From: Theristus sp. LFF4_11
Taxonomy: Eukaryota; Nematoda; Chromadorea; Monhysterida; Xyalidae
Assembly (NCBI GenBank): GCA_030248135.1
Contig: JASANC010004071.1
Span: forward strand, 62,001-126,000
Direction of reading: 5' to 3'
DNA length: 64,000 nucleotides
In this document: piece by piece, positions 20,845 through 34,200 of the stretch
How the letters are laid out: each line of letters opens with the position of its first letter
Numbering within the stretch: position 1 is the first letter of the stretch
The notes under the pieces: generated by a model
What the model saw: the letters and a program-made list of their open reading frames with translations, nothing else
Told to the model about the DNA's origin: nothing
The model's database searches: none
Program-made: the position numbers and the translations under genes

Positions 20845-22210
20845 ATGGAGAACGTTTTCGGGAAAATGCTCCTCAAAAGTCTACAAACGTCATTAAAAAC
20901 CATTCATGACCACCATCAGGAGCAAATCGATCGCAAAGCATCAGCGCTGATTACGCCTGGCGAACAGGTGGTCGCACCGCAGTTGGAGATATTCGCGTTG
21001 GCTGAAGCCGAGATCGAGGCTGACAAACAGCGAGCGCTAGAAGAGGCGAGAGAGCGTAAACGAGTCAAGGAACGCAAAGAAGAGGAGTACACGATCAGTT
21101 ACAAGGATATCATCAAGGAGAAGGAAGTGCAAGCACACAAGGCACACCCGGGCCCGGTGACCGAGATGAAGCCGATCGCTCGTGCCGAAGACGACCCGGA
21201 AATACAGAAGAAAATCGACCAGGAGATCGAACAACGGCGCCAGGAGGTTTGCGTTGTCGTTTTTATGGGACAATATGCTTTTTGGTGAAACTGAAACTAA
21301 AGCCCTGTAAACACGAATGCAGGTGGCGAAACAAATAGAGGAGGAGCTCAAAGCCGGATCAATGGTTGCGTCAGTGAAAAAGGAGAAACCGAAAAAACCA
21401 GATAAACCGGATGAAAAGAAAAAAGAAAAGACGAAGGCAAAGAAAGCTGACGAAAAACCGAAGGCACCGACCCAACCAGCTGGCACGTCAAAAGCCGCTG
21501 TCGAGAAGCCGATCGTCGAGATCGAACTGCAACCACCGCAGGACACGACCGACACCACTCCACTGATAATCGTGCCAAAATCATCGCCGGAAACAGCACG
21601 AAAAGGCATGATCGGTCGAATGTTGGACGAGGAGAAACGCCACAGCACAATGAAACCGCCGGTGCTGCCCGGCAAACAGCCGTTGAGTCCGATTCCGGAG
21701 GTGGCCAGTCCAGAGCCAGCGATCATCGTGACACCACGACCGTTGCCGCCCGGTGCGCCGCCGCCAAAAATGGGCATGATCGGCAAAGCATTGAGCCAAA
21801 CGGAAGACGTCGAAAAAGCGGTTCAAGAGATCGAAAGGGTGCTCGGTAGTTCCGAAGAGCACAAGACACCGAAGGACCAACGGTTCACGCCGCGAAAGCC
21901 GGACTCTCCACCGGACGGTGTACCACCGGTCGTTGTGATACAACCGAGACGAACAGACGGCAAAAAAGGCATGATCGGCAGGGCATTGAGCATGGACGCC
22001 AGAGAGCAGACTGCCGCTGAGAAGCTGGCACTGGAGGCAGCGTCGATGCGAACCGAAGAGTTCACGGGGAAATATCTGAAGGCGAACGAGTCAAAGGTGG
22101 ATGCGTCATCGCGTCTGCTGTCTGCGTGCCGCAAGGGAAATTGGGAGATCGTTGAAAACATGCTGACCTTTGCGACAAGGGATAAATACGATCTCGGCAT
22201 GATGGATGAG
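20845..22210 (+). other. TRPN N-terminal charged region with three GMIG motifs
   Basis: The exons are 20845 (or 20920)-21246 and 21323-22210, joined in phase 0. The region begins with a charged, probably coiled-coil stretch (AEAEIEADKQRALEEARERK), continues through a Lys/Pro-rich segment, and carries GMIGRML, GMIGKAL and GMIGRAL at 21605-21625, 21773-21793 and 21968-21988. It ends SRLLSACRKGNWEIVENML just before the first ankyrin repeat. No catalytic or membrane feature is seen. It is presumably cytosolic. Confidence 0.75.
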
Positions 22211-25200
22211 GTTCGGTATTTCTCGGATGTTGAACTTGTCGATGACACTTGCCACTTTCATGAATCAATTGATTTTTGCAGAACGGCTTCACCGCTCTGT
22301 TGTGCTGTGTCAGAGAGAATCGCCTGGATTTTGTTCGACGTTTGGTAGAGCTGGGCGCTAACCCATCCGCTTCCACAAAGGTTGAATGTTGTGGTTGTCA
22401 CTTGATTGTATTGTAACGATTGTGTGCATTTGAATGCAAGGTACTGGTTGAACTTTCACAACATTGAAGAAACTTGACAAACCAACGCAATCGCTTGTTT
22501 AGGACGGTCGCAACACGATGCACATCACTGCGCAGTACAGCTGGGACACGATGCTAGATTATTTTATTCGTAAACGACCACAGCTGTCGTATGTGCCAGG
22601 CGTGCGTTTCCGTTTGATATTTCTAAAAATAATATCACCGACAACCCAAAAAATCTATTACTATCATAATATTCAAAACTTCACCACCTCAAAACCTTAT
22701 AATCTTACCACCTGACAAATTCGTTGCAGCCGCGTGGCCAACTGCCTATTCACTTTATCTGCGCTCGCAATTCGCCGAAAGTTGTGACGATGCTGCACAT
22801 GATGCTGACTGCAATGGCAAAAATGAAGAAAAATCCACGCCTATATGAAGACAAAGTTAGATCCAAGATTTTTAACTGCGACGCAGTAGCACGCTGACAA
22901 TAAATGTTTTCAAAAATTCAATATCTTTGAAAATCCGTTAGAACGGCTGCATACCGATACATTTCGCGGCTCAAAACGAGAACGTCGTCGTCGCGCGTGA
23001 GCTGCTTCGCTCGTATGGCAAGGAGCAAGCAAATTATAAACGCAAGGACACTGGTGACACGCCACTGCACATTGCCTGCAAAGTCAGCAACGTTGAGCTC
23101 GTCAGAGTGCTGTGCGAGTACGGCGTTCAGGCGAATGTGCAAAATGTACGTGCCGTGCAATTTGTTTGTTTGTTTACAGCTTCAGAAATGTTATCTTGTT
23201 TTGTCAGAAGAAAAAGAAGAAAAACAACGTGATCTTATTCCAATCATTTCGATTCGAATCTGATTGATCATGAATCAAGCGACAAATGTTTTGTTTCTGA
23301 AATTGAACTTTAAAAAATACCTCTCAGAACGACGGACGAACGCCGTTGCACTACGTTGCACAAAGTGGCAACGACGCATTGCTGCGCATAATGTTTGGTC
23401 TGAATGCCGATGCGAACATTGCAGACAATGTGAGATTTCATTTCACTTCACTTTTCTTTGAAAATGAAGAAATCATGTGGTTTGTAAAGAATGAAGAGCG
23501 GGGACATGGATTATCAAAATGAAGATTCATTCACATTTGATGTCGGCAGTAGGATTAGGGTTAGGGGCTTTGAAAAAAAAAATTTTTTTTATTTTTTTTC
23601 GTTTTTTTTTTAAAAAAAAATTTGGATTTTTTTTTTCAAACTTAAAAAAAAATTTTGAAAATTTTTTCTTCTACTTTGCTCTGAAAATTCGATTTATGGC
23701 ATAATTTTTTGAAAGTTCAAACCAAATTTTCTTCCCAACTTCTTTGTGTGCTTAGGTAAATGTCATTATTTGGTCATTTTGACCGACGTACTCCATGTTT
23801 TTCGATTTGGATGACTTCTAGAGTCAATTTTTAGCGTTGAAATGACTTAACTGAATTGAAATATCGTTTCAGAAATCGTTTTCTTGCAACTTAGAACATG
23901 TTTTTCAGTCGGTAGGCCATGAGATGAACATGATATCTTGTTGATTGGCGTATGTTATAGGTCTACAATGGAGTTGTGCGATTATTGTTAAACAATTGAG
24001 CGGAGATGTTGGTTAATACCACATACACGACCGTTTTTCAGATACCCGATAACATGGCCACATGTTAAAACTTGCGTGTGAGCTAAACTAACGTGTTAAA
24101 TTGCGTCTGTCAGTTGCCCGCAACGTGATGCGAAATCAGGTACGTGTTTTCGATACGATGATTTGAAGAGTGGGCTCTCGCCATGTGGCAGATAGCATAG
24201 CTGGTTGGACCTGAGAGTTCGTGTCTTGGGGGGGGGGCGACCGGGTCGACAGGGGTTGCCGACTTAGCTACAGCAAACAGGAATTTTTGAACACAGTCAA
24301 ATTTTGGTGATTTTCTAAAGAGGAACCACTAAGAACGGTTCAATATTCAAGTACACGTGAAAAATTGCCCTGTTTTACTGTTGAAAATGCAACTTTCCCT
24401 CTATGAAATGGACATAATTTCAATAAAACACGATTTTCGCTCTTATAGTTTCCCGGATCGTTCTGAAAATAGTCTAGATGAACTCAGCTCGACGAGACGC
24501 TTCGAACGAACCTAACTTGTAAAAAAAAATTTTTAAAAAAAAAAAATTTTTTTTTTAATTTAAAAAAAAAATCCGGATTTTTTTTCCCTAACCCTAAGTA
24601 GGATACGGTATTTACATTGGTCTCAACGCGACCATGAGAGTGAATCGAAGTGTTTTAATTTAAACCACATTTCAGCTTGCGAACTTTTTTCATTTTGTTT
24701 CAGTTTGTATCAACTTTATTTCAGGAAGACAAAATTCCGCTTCATCTAGCTGCTGAATGTGGAAAAACCGCGATTTGTGAGCTTTTAATCGACAAATTTA
24801 AATCGAAAGTAACTGCACGGACGAAAGATGGGTCAACATTGATGCATATTGCTGCGCAAAATGGGCATAGTGAAACTGCCATTGTGAGCTCATTGCATAA
24901 TTTTAATTTTAAATCGACAAGTTTTTTTCAGCACACACACGCCTTTTTATGCAACCAACCAGCGACTAGTAAGATGCAACCCATGAAGCTGCATCCATTT
25001 TCCAGCAAACATATTGACATGAAACCAGTTATCGTACATGTATCTTCAACAACCAAACAAAATGTACTTAGGTGTGTCTGCGACGTGGTGTTGCGTTGCA
25101 CATGCCGAACAAAATGGGCGCACTTGGACTGCACTGCGCTGCCGCGATGGGACACGTGCCTGTGGTGGAGACGTTGCTCGCAAAAGGAACAAACGTGGAC

Positions 25201-28200
25201 ATCAAAACAAAGGTTTCAACGCTTAGCTTCCCAGTTCTTGAAGACCGAACGTACTCACGTTGACTCAATAAAAAAACCAAATTGATCTGCCTTTACTGAA
25301 ATCGATTCCCAGCTGTTAAATAGATACTTCAGAACAAATTGTAAATTCAACTGTTTGTCCTCAAAGTCAGCGAAGTCAACAAGCAAGCGGTACATGTAAA
25401 AGCACGATTGGTTGTTGTCGCCGTTGTTGTTAAAACTAAAACACTCGTCAAAATCATACTAATCCACCCAATCACCCATCTTCGATAACTGTTAATTATG
25501 ATCATCATCATCCTGAAACACCAAACAGGAGAACTACACGGCGTTGCACGTGGCCGTGCAATCGGGCAAACCGGAGGTGATCGAGTGCCTTTTGGGTCAT
25601 GGCGCCGATGTGAGCGTTAAGGGCGGCAAAAATGCTGAAACACCGCTGCACATCGCTGCTGGACTCGCTGGTATGCGCGAAACAATGAGTTGTTCACTTG
25701 AATGGACTAGTTGAAATGGAAATGCACTGATTCGGCTGCTCCATCGTTGATTGATGAACGGTGTCCAAGGAAGTTCAACAGCATTTTTTTCAGGCCCCTC
25801 AGCAACAACATGCGCTGAGATGCTGCTGAAGAGTGGCAGCGAAGCGAACAACAAGCAACTGGTTAGTGCTTCTGAAGAAATTCCTGTGACAGACAACCAA
25901 AAGACGCTATTTTCGCTAAATACGTCAAATTTCTGTTCACGTCAGGATGGTCGGACGCCGTTGCACGTGGCGGCATCGCGCGGCAACCCGTCCATGATCA
26001 ACCTGTTGATCGCCGAGGGCGCCGATCCGAGTGCGATGGACCAAAACGGCGAGTCACCGTTGCACGTCGCCGTTCGCACGTGCCACTTTGAGGCGAGCAA
26101 ACTGCTGCTGAACTTTGTGGAGCAGCACGGCGGCAAATCGGCCATAAAAAGTCTCGTCAACATCAAAACGAAGGTTCGTTTGCGGGCTCAGGGTGTAAGC
26201 AATTTGGTACAAACAAGCGAATTTTTTCTGTATTTGAGACGGAAAAGTTGATTGGCCCGTCCCGTCAAGTATTTTTTATTTGAGTGTAATTTATTTGAAT
26301 GTAACAATTGCATTTTTAAAATTGAACATTCAAATCGTTTCGTTTGTTTTGTTTGTTTTTGAAAGACCTTCAGTAAAAAGTTGTTTTCCGTTCAGGACGG
26401 ACTGACACCGTTGCACTACGCAGCGAACATCACGAAAAATGACACGCACTACAGCAAGGAAGATTCCGACCTGATGGGACTGCTGATTGAGGCCGGCGGA
26501 GACATCAACGTGCAATCAACGGCGGTAAGTTGAACATCCGTTTTTTAATGTTTCTGATTACAAACTGGCTGATTGGCTGCATTTTGAAACAGGATCAGTG
26601 ATTTGTCGTTTCATTAAATATGCAGCGAGACAACGCTCAAATGTAATGCACGAATTGCATGCGTTTGTGATGTGTTTGATCAAACCTTTTGACAGCTGAA
26701 GTTGCAACAATAACTACACGTATTTGAAAACTTATAATGCGGAAACCATTATATGTACCCATCATTACAAAATTGGAAATAAATTTTAAAATTGCAAAAA
26801 TTGTTTCAGTCTAACGAAACGGTGATGCATCATGCGACGCGCATCGGGAACGAAGACATCATACTATCGATCGTGAACAAAATCGGGCCCGGCGCAGTGC
26901 AGATCGCGTTGAATAAACAGTCAAAGGTTGGTTGGTTGGTGATGGGTTCATAAAAAAAATCAAATTTGACATCAGTCTGCAGGTACCAGGTGGCATGCAA
27001 ACCGAGTGGTAGATCAGCTTTGCACATTGACCAATTTGCAGCACGCAAACAGTTTGCCGTTAGATTTCAAACCCTTGGTCGTAGCGTGTTCTGCGGCGTA
27101 ATGGGGCGAGCGTAACCTATTCGATTTGGAACACCAATTTGATTGAACTTGAATTTACCCTGAGTCAAACAATTTGCCAGTGTGCGAAAGTCAAATGATC
27201 AAGATCGTTTCCTATCCATCATTCATCCTTTTCCGTTTTCCAGAACGGCTGGTCACCTCTGTTGGAGGCATGTGCCAACGGTCACAAGCGAGTGGTGGAG
27301 ATTCTGCTGAAACAGCACGCCCGTGTGGATGTGTTCGACAATGAGGGCCGTACTGGACTCCATTTGGCCTCGTTAGGCGGCCACTGGGAGGTCTGCGATG
27401 TGCTGCTGAACAGCAAGGCCTTCATAAACAGGTCACTCGGACGTGCTTGCGATGAAAGATGAGAAAACTGCAGAGAACGTTATTTGTTTAACGTTCGGTC
27501 AATCAGATAGATAATTGGATGGAGCTTATTCGCTGCATTATCAAAATCGACGGACCACGACACTTTCCACAGCAAATCAAACTTTGACTGACTCGATTTT
27601 GCGTCAATAAAACCAAGAGTGTAAAAGAGTAAATTTTTATTTTCAGCAAGAACAAAAGCGGCGAAACACCATTGCATCTCGCAGCGCAGGTGAGCGAATG
27701 GAAATCCTTTATCTTAAAAAAAGTTGAAAAGCACCATATCCACGTTTTCCAGTAATGATTTTAAACCGTGACGAAGTCGTTGACCAGCTGAATTGTTGTG
27801 TTGTTGCGTTGGCTTGAAATCGCCGAGCATGTGAATAGAAGCGCTGTGGCTTTCATTTGAACACCCAACGCTCTCACTCGTCTCTGTTTCCATGGCAGCA
27901 CGGTCACACGCGCGTCGTCGCCCTTCTCGTCTCGGAGCACGGCGCCTCGTTGGAGTCGGTCACGTTGGAGAGTCAGACGCCGCTGCACTACTCGGCCAAA
28001 GCCGGCCAGTTGCCCGTCAGCAATGTTCTGTTGGCGATGGGCGCAAACGCGAACGCAAAGGACTCGCACGGGCAGACACCGTTGCATCTCGCGGCGGAGG
28101 TGTGTGCACGGTCGAACTGTTACAGGCAATCAGCTGATTGGGTGGTGATCACGTGTGATGCATGGAGACACTCCCCTCCCCAGCAATGCCTGCACGGAAA

Positions 28201-31200
28201 GCATACATCACGTGATCACTAACCAATCAGCTGATTGCCTATAATTTAGAGTTCGACTGTATGCTGTTTCTGTTGCATTTAAAAATTTTTGGCTTTTACA
28301 TGTGCTGGTTTGAGGTTTTGGTGTGCTATACTTTCATTTATCGGCTCGTTGTCTCACGTTTTTGACACGTGCGGTGACTTTTGACCTTCTGCTTCAGTTT
28401 TGATTTCAGTCGTTTCACTTTCATTTAGCTCAGCTGCTTTTGAGCCTTTATCACTGCTGTTTCACAGAACGACTACCCGGAGGTTGTGAAGTTGTTTCTG
28501 AAAATGAAGTCCAGCAATCGGGGCGTGCTGACGGCAGTCGATGAAAACGGGCACGTTTGGCACTTTTATTTGAAAGTTAAAAGAATTTACTGGATGTCAA
28601 CAATAAGACAAGCTGAATTGAACGCTGATTGGCCGCACAGACAAAATACAGTCAATTGTCTGTCGCAGTGATTGAGTTTTGCATGTTTCATGGTGGCGCG
28701 CGCCTAATTTGCGCTTCCGGCTTATAAATTCAAGCAGTCAATCAGCTGAAAATCCACTGTCATGTGACCATACGTGGTGAAGCGGTATGGTTTTTTGACG
28801 GAACGAGGGTGAGAAAAACTCATCGAAATCTGACATTCACTGGTGTATTGAATTTTATGAAGTCGAACTCCAAATTATAAGCTCTCAGCTGATTGACTGG
28901 TACGTGACGCATGCATTCTGGGCACGGACAAACTCCACCTTCACAGTAACGCCTGCACAGGAAGCATGCATCACGTGATCACCAACCAATCAACTGATTG
29001 CCGATAATTTATAGTTTGATTGTACTTTATTTTGTTCAGGTTCACGTGCGCGCACATCGCCGCGATGAAGGGCAGTCTGGCGGTGGTGAAGGAGTTGATG
29101 ATGATTGACAAGCCAATGGTGATCGAGGCGAAGACGAAAACGACAGAATCAACAGCGTTGCACATGGCCGCGGCCGGCGGTCACCGGGTGATCGTGAAAA
29201 CACTGCTCGATAATGGTGCTGATGAGAAGGATGAGAACATGGTTGGTATAAGTGACAGGTTTGAAGGAACATATTGTAGTAGTGAACTAACAACACACAC
29301 TATTGATTTTACTTTGCTATTGCTAATGTCTATTGTAGTTTCTTTGTGTCTTGAAATGCTGGGACCTCTATCTGTTTTTTCGTGTTGTTTTGTGGTTGCT
29401 TGATTAAATAAAAAATGTTCCACATGATTTGCAGAACGGCAACACAGCGCTGCATATGGGCGCCAAAAATGGACATGTCTCAATATTGGACTGCTTCGAC
29501 AAGGAACTGTGGCGGCGGTGCTGCAGAAAGGTGAACTAGAAAAATGTGAAAAAAATTGAAACCACACCCAAACTGCAAAATGCCGTTTGAAAAGAGCACT
29601 TCATTCAGTGAAAGACAGCAACAGCTTAGAGTCATTAGCACATGTAGGCATGGTTGCTTTTGAATTGAAAAGGAACCCGATGAATTGGTTGTAAACACGG
29701 GTTGTGTCGTGACTGTTCGATTGACATTTTTGCTGAATGCCCGAATGCTGCTCTGGTGTTTCGCAGACCGGTCTCAGTCCACTGCACGTTGCGGCGTACC
29801 ACGGCAAAGCTGAGTTTGTGCGTGAAATGTTGAACAACGTGCCTGCGATCACACGCACCGAGCCAGCCGTGCAGGGCAATCCGCTCGTCGTCAAGGAGTT
29901 CTCCAATGAGGTCAGCGCGGTTTTTTTAAAGTTGCATCGCGAATGGGTTTTGTGAAAAGTTGTATTGATTGGCCGCTTTATTTGAAATCGGTTCGTTGGT
30001 CTTGTGCGATCCAAACGCCCACGACCGAATCAGAAGGATAAATTTGAGATCTAAAGTTGCACGATCAATCTTTTTTATACCTGTGTTTCAGTGCGATGCC
30101 ACTTCACAAGGTGGTTTCAATCAAGAACTACGCGCTAATTATGCAGTTTGTCTTCCATCCACCAATCCGTTGCATTTATTGTCACTTCAACACCAAACAA
30201 CAATCAATATTTCCACATTGTTTTCAAAGTCTCAATATTCACCACCAACCAACCAACCAACAAACGTTCCCTTCAGTACGGCTTCACCCCACTGCACATG
30301 GCCTCACAGTCCGGCCATCACGAGCTCGTACGAATGCTGTTGAACATCCAAGCGGTGCAGGTCGACGCAACCTCGACTACAATGGTCGGTTTCTGTGCGT
30401 TTTCATCTGCGATGTTATTATCTTTGTTTCGCAGGCATTTTCGAATTGTCACATCAACTCAAGCATGCAACTAATCTCCTGTATACGTACATCTGCAAAC
30501 GCATTCAGTCACCAGACCCGAAACTTCAGATGATAACTTTTTTCTAACTTTTTTTTCTGCTGCGTTTCGCCAAGCAAAACGTTGCTTCTCTTTACATTCA
30601 GAATGTCATTCCGCTGCACCTTGCTGCCTACTCCGGTCACATCGCAGTCGTTGGCATGCTGCTGAGTCGCTCAACACAACAGTTGCATGCAAAGGATTCA
30701 AAGGTATAACATATCGTTTCGTTCTGTTCGTGAAATGAAAAGTCTGAAGACATTAGCAGTAGTCACGTCTGTTTTACAACTGAATAATGTTGCACGCTCA
30801 CACAAACACAACTGGGTAATTAGCTTGAGATTCAGTTAGGAAGCACTGCGATCTGATTACGCCACACAGGTTACATAAACCCACAATTTGAGTCGCTTCA
30901 AACCAAGGTTCCTTTCATAACACAACGTGCGCTTCGGTGGTGATCTCGCGTGTGACGGTGAACTGTCTCACAAGACTTGCCATTGGAGTATTGGACGGAC
31001 TGTTGGACAGCAACACAATAAATAGACCTTGAAACGTAGCAGTTTTTATTGTTGAAAACGCACAGTCGAACTCTAAATTATAGGTAATTACGGTATGGCC
31101 GATTAAACATGGCAGCTTTTTTCAGGGTTCAAGGAGCGCGCGAATTTTGAATGTCAGAAAAAAGACGTTCAGAAACCAAATTTTGTGCCTAATTTGACGC

Positions 31201-34200
31201 GTTTTTTTAAACTAACGGATTATCCGCGCTATTCTGTTCATTCTTTTTCCGTTGCACACATGACTGGGAATTATGTTCGCATTTTTGAAAAAGACAACTC
31301 CTAGTCTGCGACTGATCCCGCCTTGATGGACTGCCTCATTTATTCGGCCATACTGTAGCTGATTTGTTGGTGATCATGTGATTCATGCTGTCTGTGCAGG
31401 ACAGACTCCGCCTCCACAGTAATGCCTGCACAGAAAGCATGCATCACGTGGTCACCAACCAATCAACTGATTGCATACAATTTGGAGTTCAACTGAAGTT
31501 CCGTGAAAAAGAGGTCATTCTGAACAAAAGCGCACATTTTTTGTTTAGTTATGATTTATTTTACCAAAATGATTTGTTCAGGGTCGGACAGCGTTGCACA
31601 TGGCCGCTATGAATGGTCACTACGACATGGTTGCGTTGCTCATTGCTCAGGGATCGAACATAAATGCAATGGACCAGGTTGGCTGTCGTCAAAAACATTG
31701 CCTAAGTTGACAATATTGGTGGTTGTTGAACGTTGCGTGCGTTGCTTGCGGAGCTCACGTTGATTCTCTGCCGGCCAGTTTAGTGGTGGAGCGCTTGTGC
31801 TTGCACCTCCATTGTAAGCTGAGCTCCTTGGCATCCCGGCAGGTGCTCCCTCGCATGCGCCTCACAGCGGCTCGAAGCGCGTACCATTTTCGCGGAGTTT
31901 GCAAGAAAAGCAGCCATGCAGTATGAGTTGACAACAGCCGCCAGCCGCCAAACAACACCACCAACATGTATTGCAATTGATCGTGTGTTTTCAACGGTGC
32001 GCAGAACGGCTGGACGGGCATGCATTACGCGACGAAAGCGGGCCATCTGAACGTGCTCAAGCTGTTCATCCAGAGCAGCGCCGATCCGCGCGCCGAGACG
32101 AAGGAGAACAAGATCCCGCTGTGCTTCGCCGCCTCCTACAACCACATCGGCTGCCTGTCGTTTCTGATGCAACAGGAGCACGACACGGTCGCCTTGATGG
32201 ACGACCGCAGGGTGCGCGCTCTTTGCACGATCACTTCGCATTATGCCGTTTGTTTTTGCATTTGCTTGTGAACTGCTTGCCGGCGAAAAATTGACGGAGT
32301 ACGGTAACGGTTTCGGCCGTTTCCGGCCCTCGACTCTCTCGACACGATTACGATTTCGGTAACTGTGAGATTAAAAACAACAGAAAAAATATGAAAATTG
32401 ATATTTTCGACTTTCGTGTTTTTCTTGTGGGCTGCAGACTGACGATACCGGCTTCGTCTGGTCGACAACGTTTCATGAAATAAATTCGAACGAAGTGCGT
32501 TTTGTTCAGTTCATTTTCGACCTGATGGTGTGTGGCAAGTCGCACAACAACCGGCCGGTCGAGGAGTTCATTCTGCGGTCGCCGGCGCCCATCGACACGG
32601 CCGTGAAGCTGTCGAGCGTCTACAAGGACATGTCCGAGAAGGAGAAGGAGCGCGCCCGCGACCTCCTGAACGCGTGCGAATTCTGCCAGAGCATGGCCGT
32701 AGAGCTGCTGTCCATCACGTCCACCGAGTCTCTTGATTATTATTAGCTTTTGCTTTGCTAGACAAGCAAGCAGTTTCATGCTAGACGCGCGCGCAATTCA
32801 AACATGCAGTGTCGGGGTCAGACATGAATCTCGGCCAAATACCGTATGTTTGTTGAGACCTGCCACTTTTTACGCAGAATAAGGGCCCGCGAAAGAGAGG
32901 AAGAACACGGGATCATAGTTGCATTGCAAGAAGATACACAATATGCATTTAGCGCGGGCGGAGTCTGTGATCAACGCAGCCAATCAGATGATTGCTAAAG
33001 TTCGACTTCACACAGAATACACGATCTCCGATACTCTAAAACAGCAATGCGGTGATCTCCGCGCGCAGATACAACCCGGCGTTGCTGCTGAAGTCGCAAG
33101 ACGCCCGTGGCCGCCCGATCCTGGACGTGCTGATCGAGAACGAGCAGAAGGACGTCGTGTCGCACGCGTCCGTGCAGCGCTACCTGACCGAGATCTGGAA
33201 CGGCGGCATCGAGTGGGGCTTCGGCAAGTTCACCGTGTTCTTCCTGGTGCTGCTGTTCTGTCCGCCGATCTGGATCGTGTTCTCGTTGCCGTTGGACAAC
33301 AAAATCAGCCGTGCGCCCATCATCAAGTTCATCTGTCACGTCGTCTCGCATCTGATGTTCACGGTGCTTTTGGTCAGTGATGAACACTGTTGCGCCGTGC
33401 AAACAAGCCGCCTGCATACTGTTCGATGTTTCGCTACACCAAAAAAAACTATTGGCATGTGGCATGAAACATGGAAAAACGTGGTATGCAGCTTCGGAAC
33501 AGGGTTTAGTGGTGCTGGACCATACACGGTTAGCAACTGTAAAACGATATGCAATTTGTGTATTCTGACCTTTCAATCCTGGCATGCTGACTGATTGTAG
33601 CTGCGCGTTTATCTGTTGTACATTCATTTACATTTCATCATCAAAGTCACAATAATCAGCTCCGCTGGTTGCGAGGGTCCAAATGAAAAATTTCGAAACC
33701 TCTGCACCGCAGGTGATCGTGGTGTTGGGCGTGTCGATGCCGATCTACGAGTACACGCTCACGACCTACCTGCCGCACTGGGTCGAGATCATCCTGCTGT
33801 TCTGGCTGAGTGGCGTGCTCGTGGCCGAGCTGAGCACGCACGGCGGCCGCAGCGGCCTCGGCATGATCCGCCTCGTCATTCTGTTCCTCGGCTCGATGGG
33901 CGCCGCGATGCACGTGGTCGCCTACGCGGTGCCCATGTTCCTCATGGAGGACGCCTCGCACGAGGAGCGCACCAAGAAACTGCGCGATCTGCTGTACGGC
34001 AAGAACCAGCTGTTCGCGTTCGTGTTGCTCTGCTCGTTCGTGCAGTATCTCGACTTTCTACAGGTACGGCGGCGGACACAGCGCTCGTTCGGAGTGTTGT
34101 TTGGTATGTGCAGGTGCAAGGAGGCAAACAAAGGTGATGAGCCGACCCAGTGGTGTGGCCGGTGCAGGTCGGTCACAAAAACAACCGCCATTTGCCAACT

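Larger units (their letters stand above)
22282..32211 (+). other. TRPN ankyrin-repeat region, 29 repeats
   Basis: The exons are 22282-22380, 22503-22601, 22730-22855, 22942-23145, 23328-23429, 24725-24883, 25072-25212, 25529-25670, 25794-25861, 25946-26173, 26396-26524, 26810-26926, 27244-27431, 27647-27689, 27899-28099, 28468-28550, 29040-29241, 29435-29530, 29767-29910, 30277-30384, 30602-30703, 31582-31677 and 32005-32211. Repeats follow the TPLHxAA...G...VVxxLLxxGA pattern, for example ETPLHLAAQHGHTRVVALLV. I count 29, the number known in NOMPC. Three repeats in the first part are atypical (for example GQLPIHFICARNSPKVVTML). The intron after 28550 appears to start with GC rather than GT. 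Confidence 0.88.

Noticed and set aside
23580..24590. Poly-A/T blocks with TTAGGG-like sequence taken as an interstitial telomere or low-complexity assembly artefact
   Set aside because: An exact 8-bp duplication (AGTAGGAT) and inverted tips show an inserted hAT-like element.
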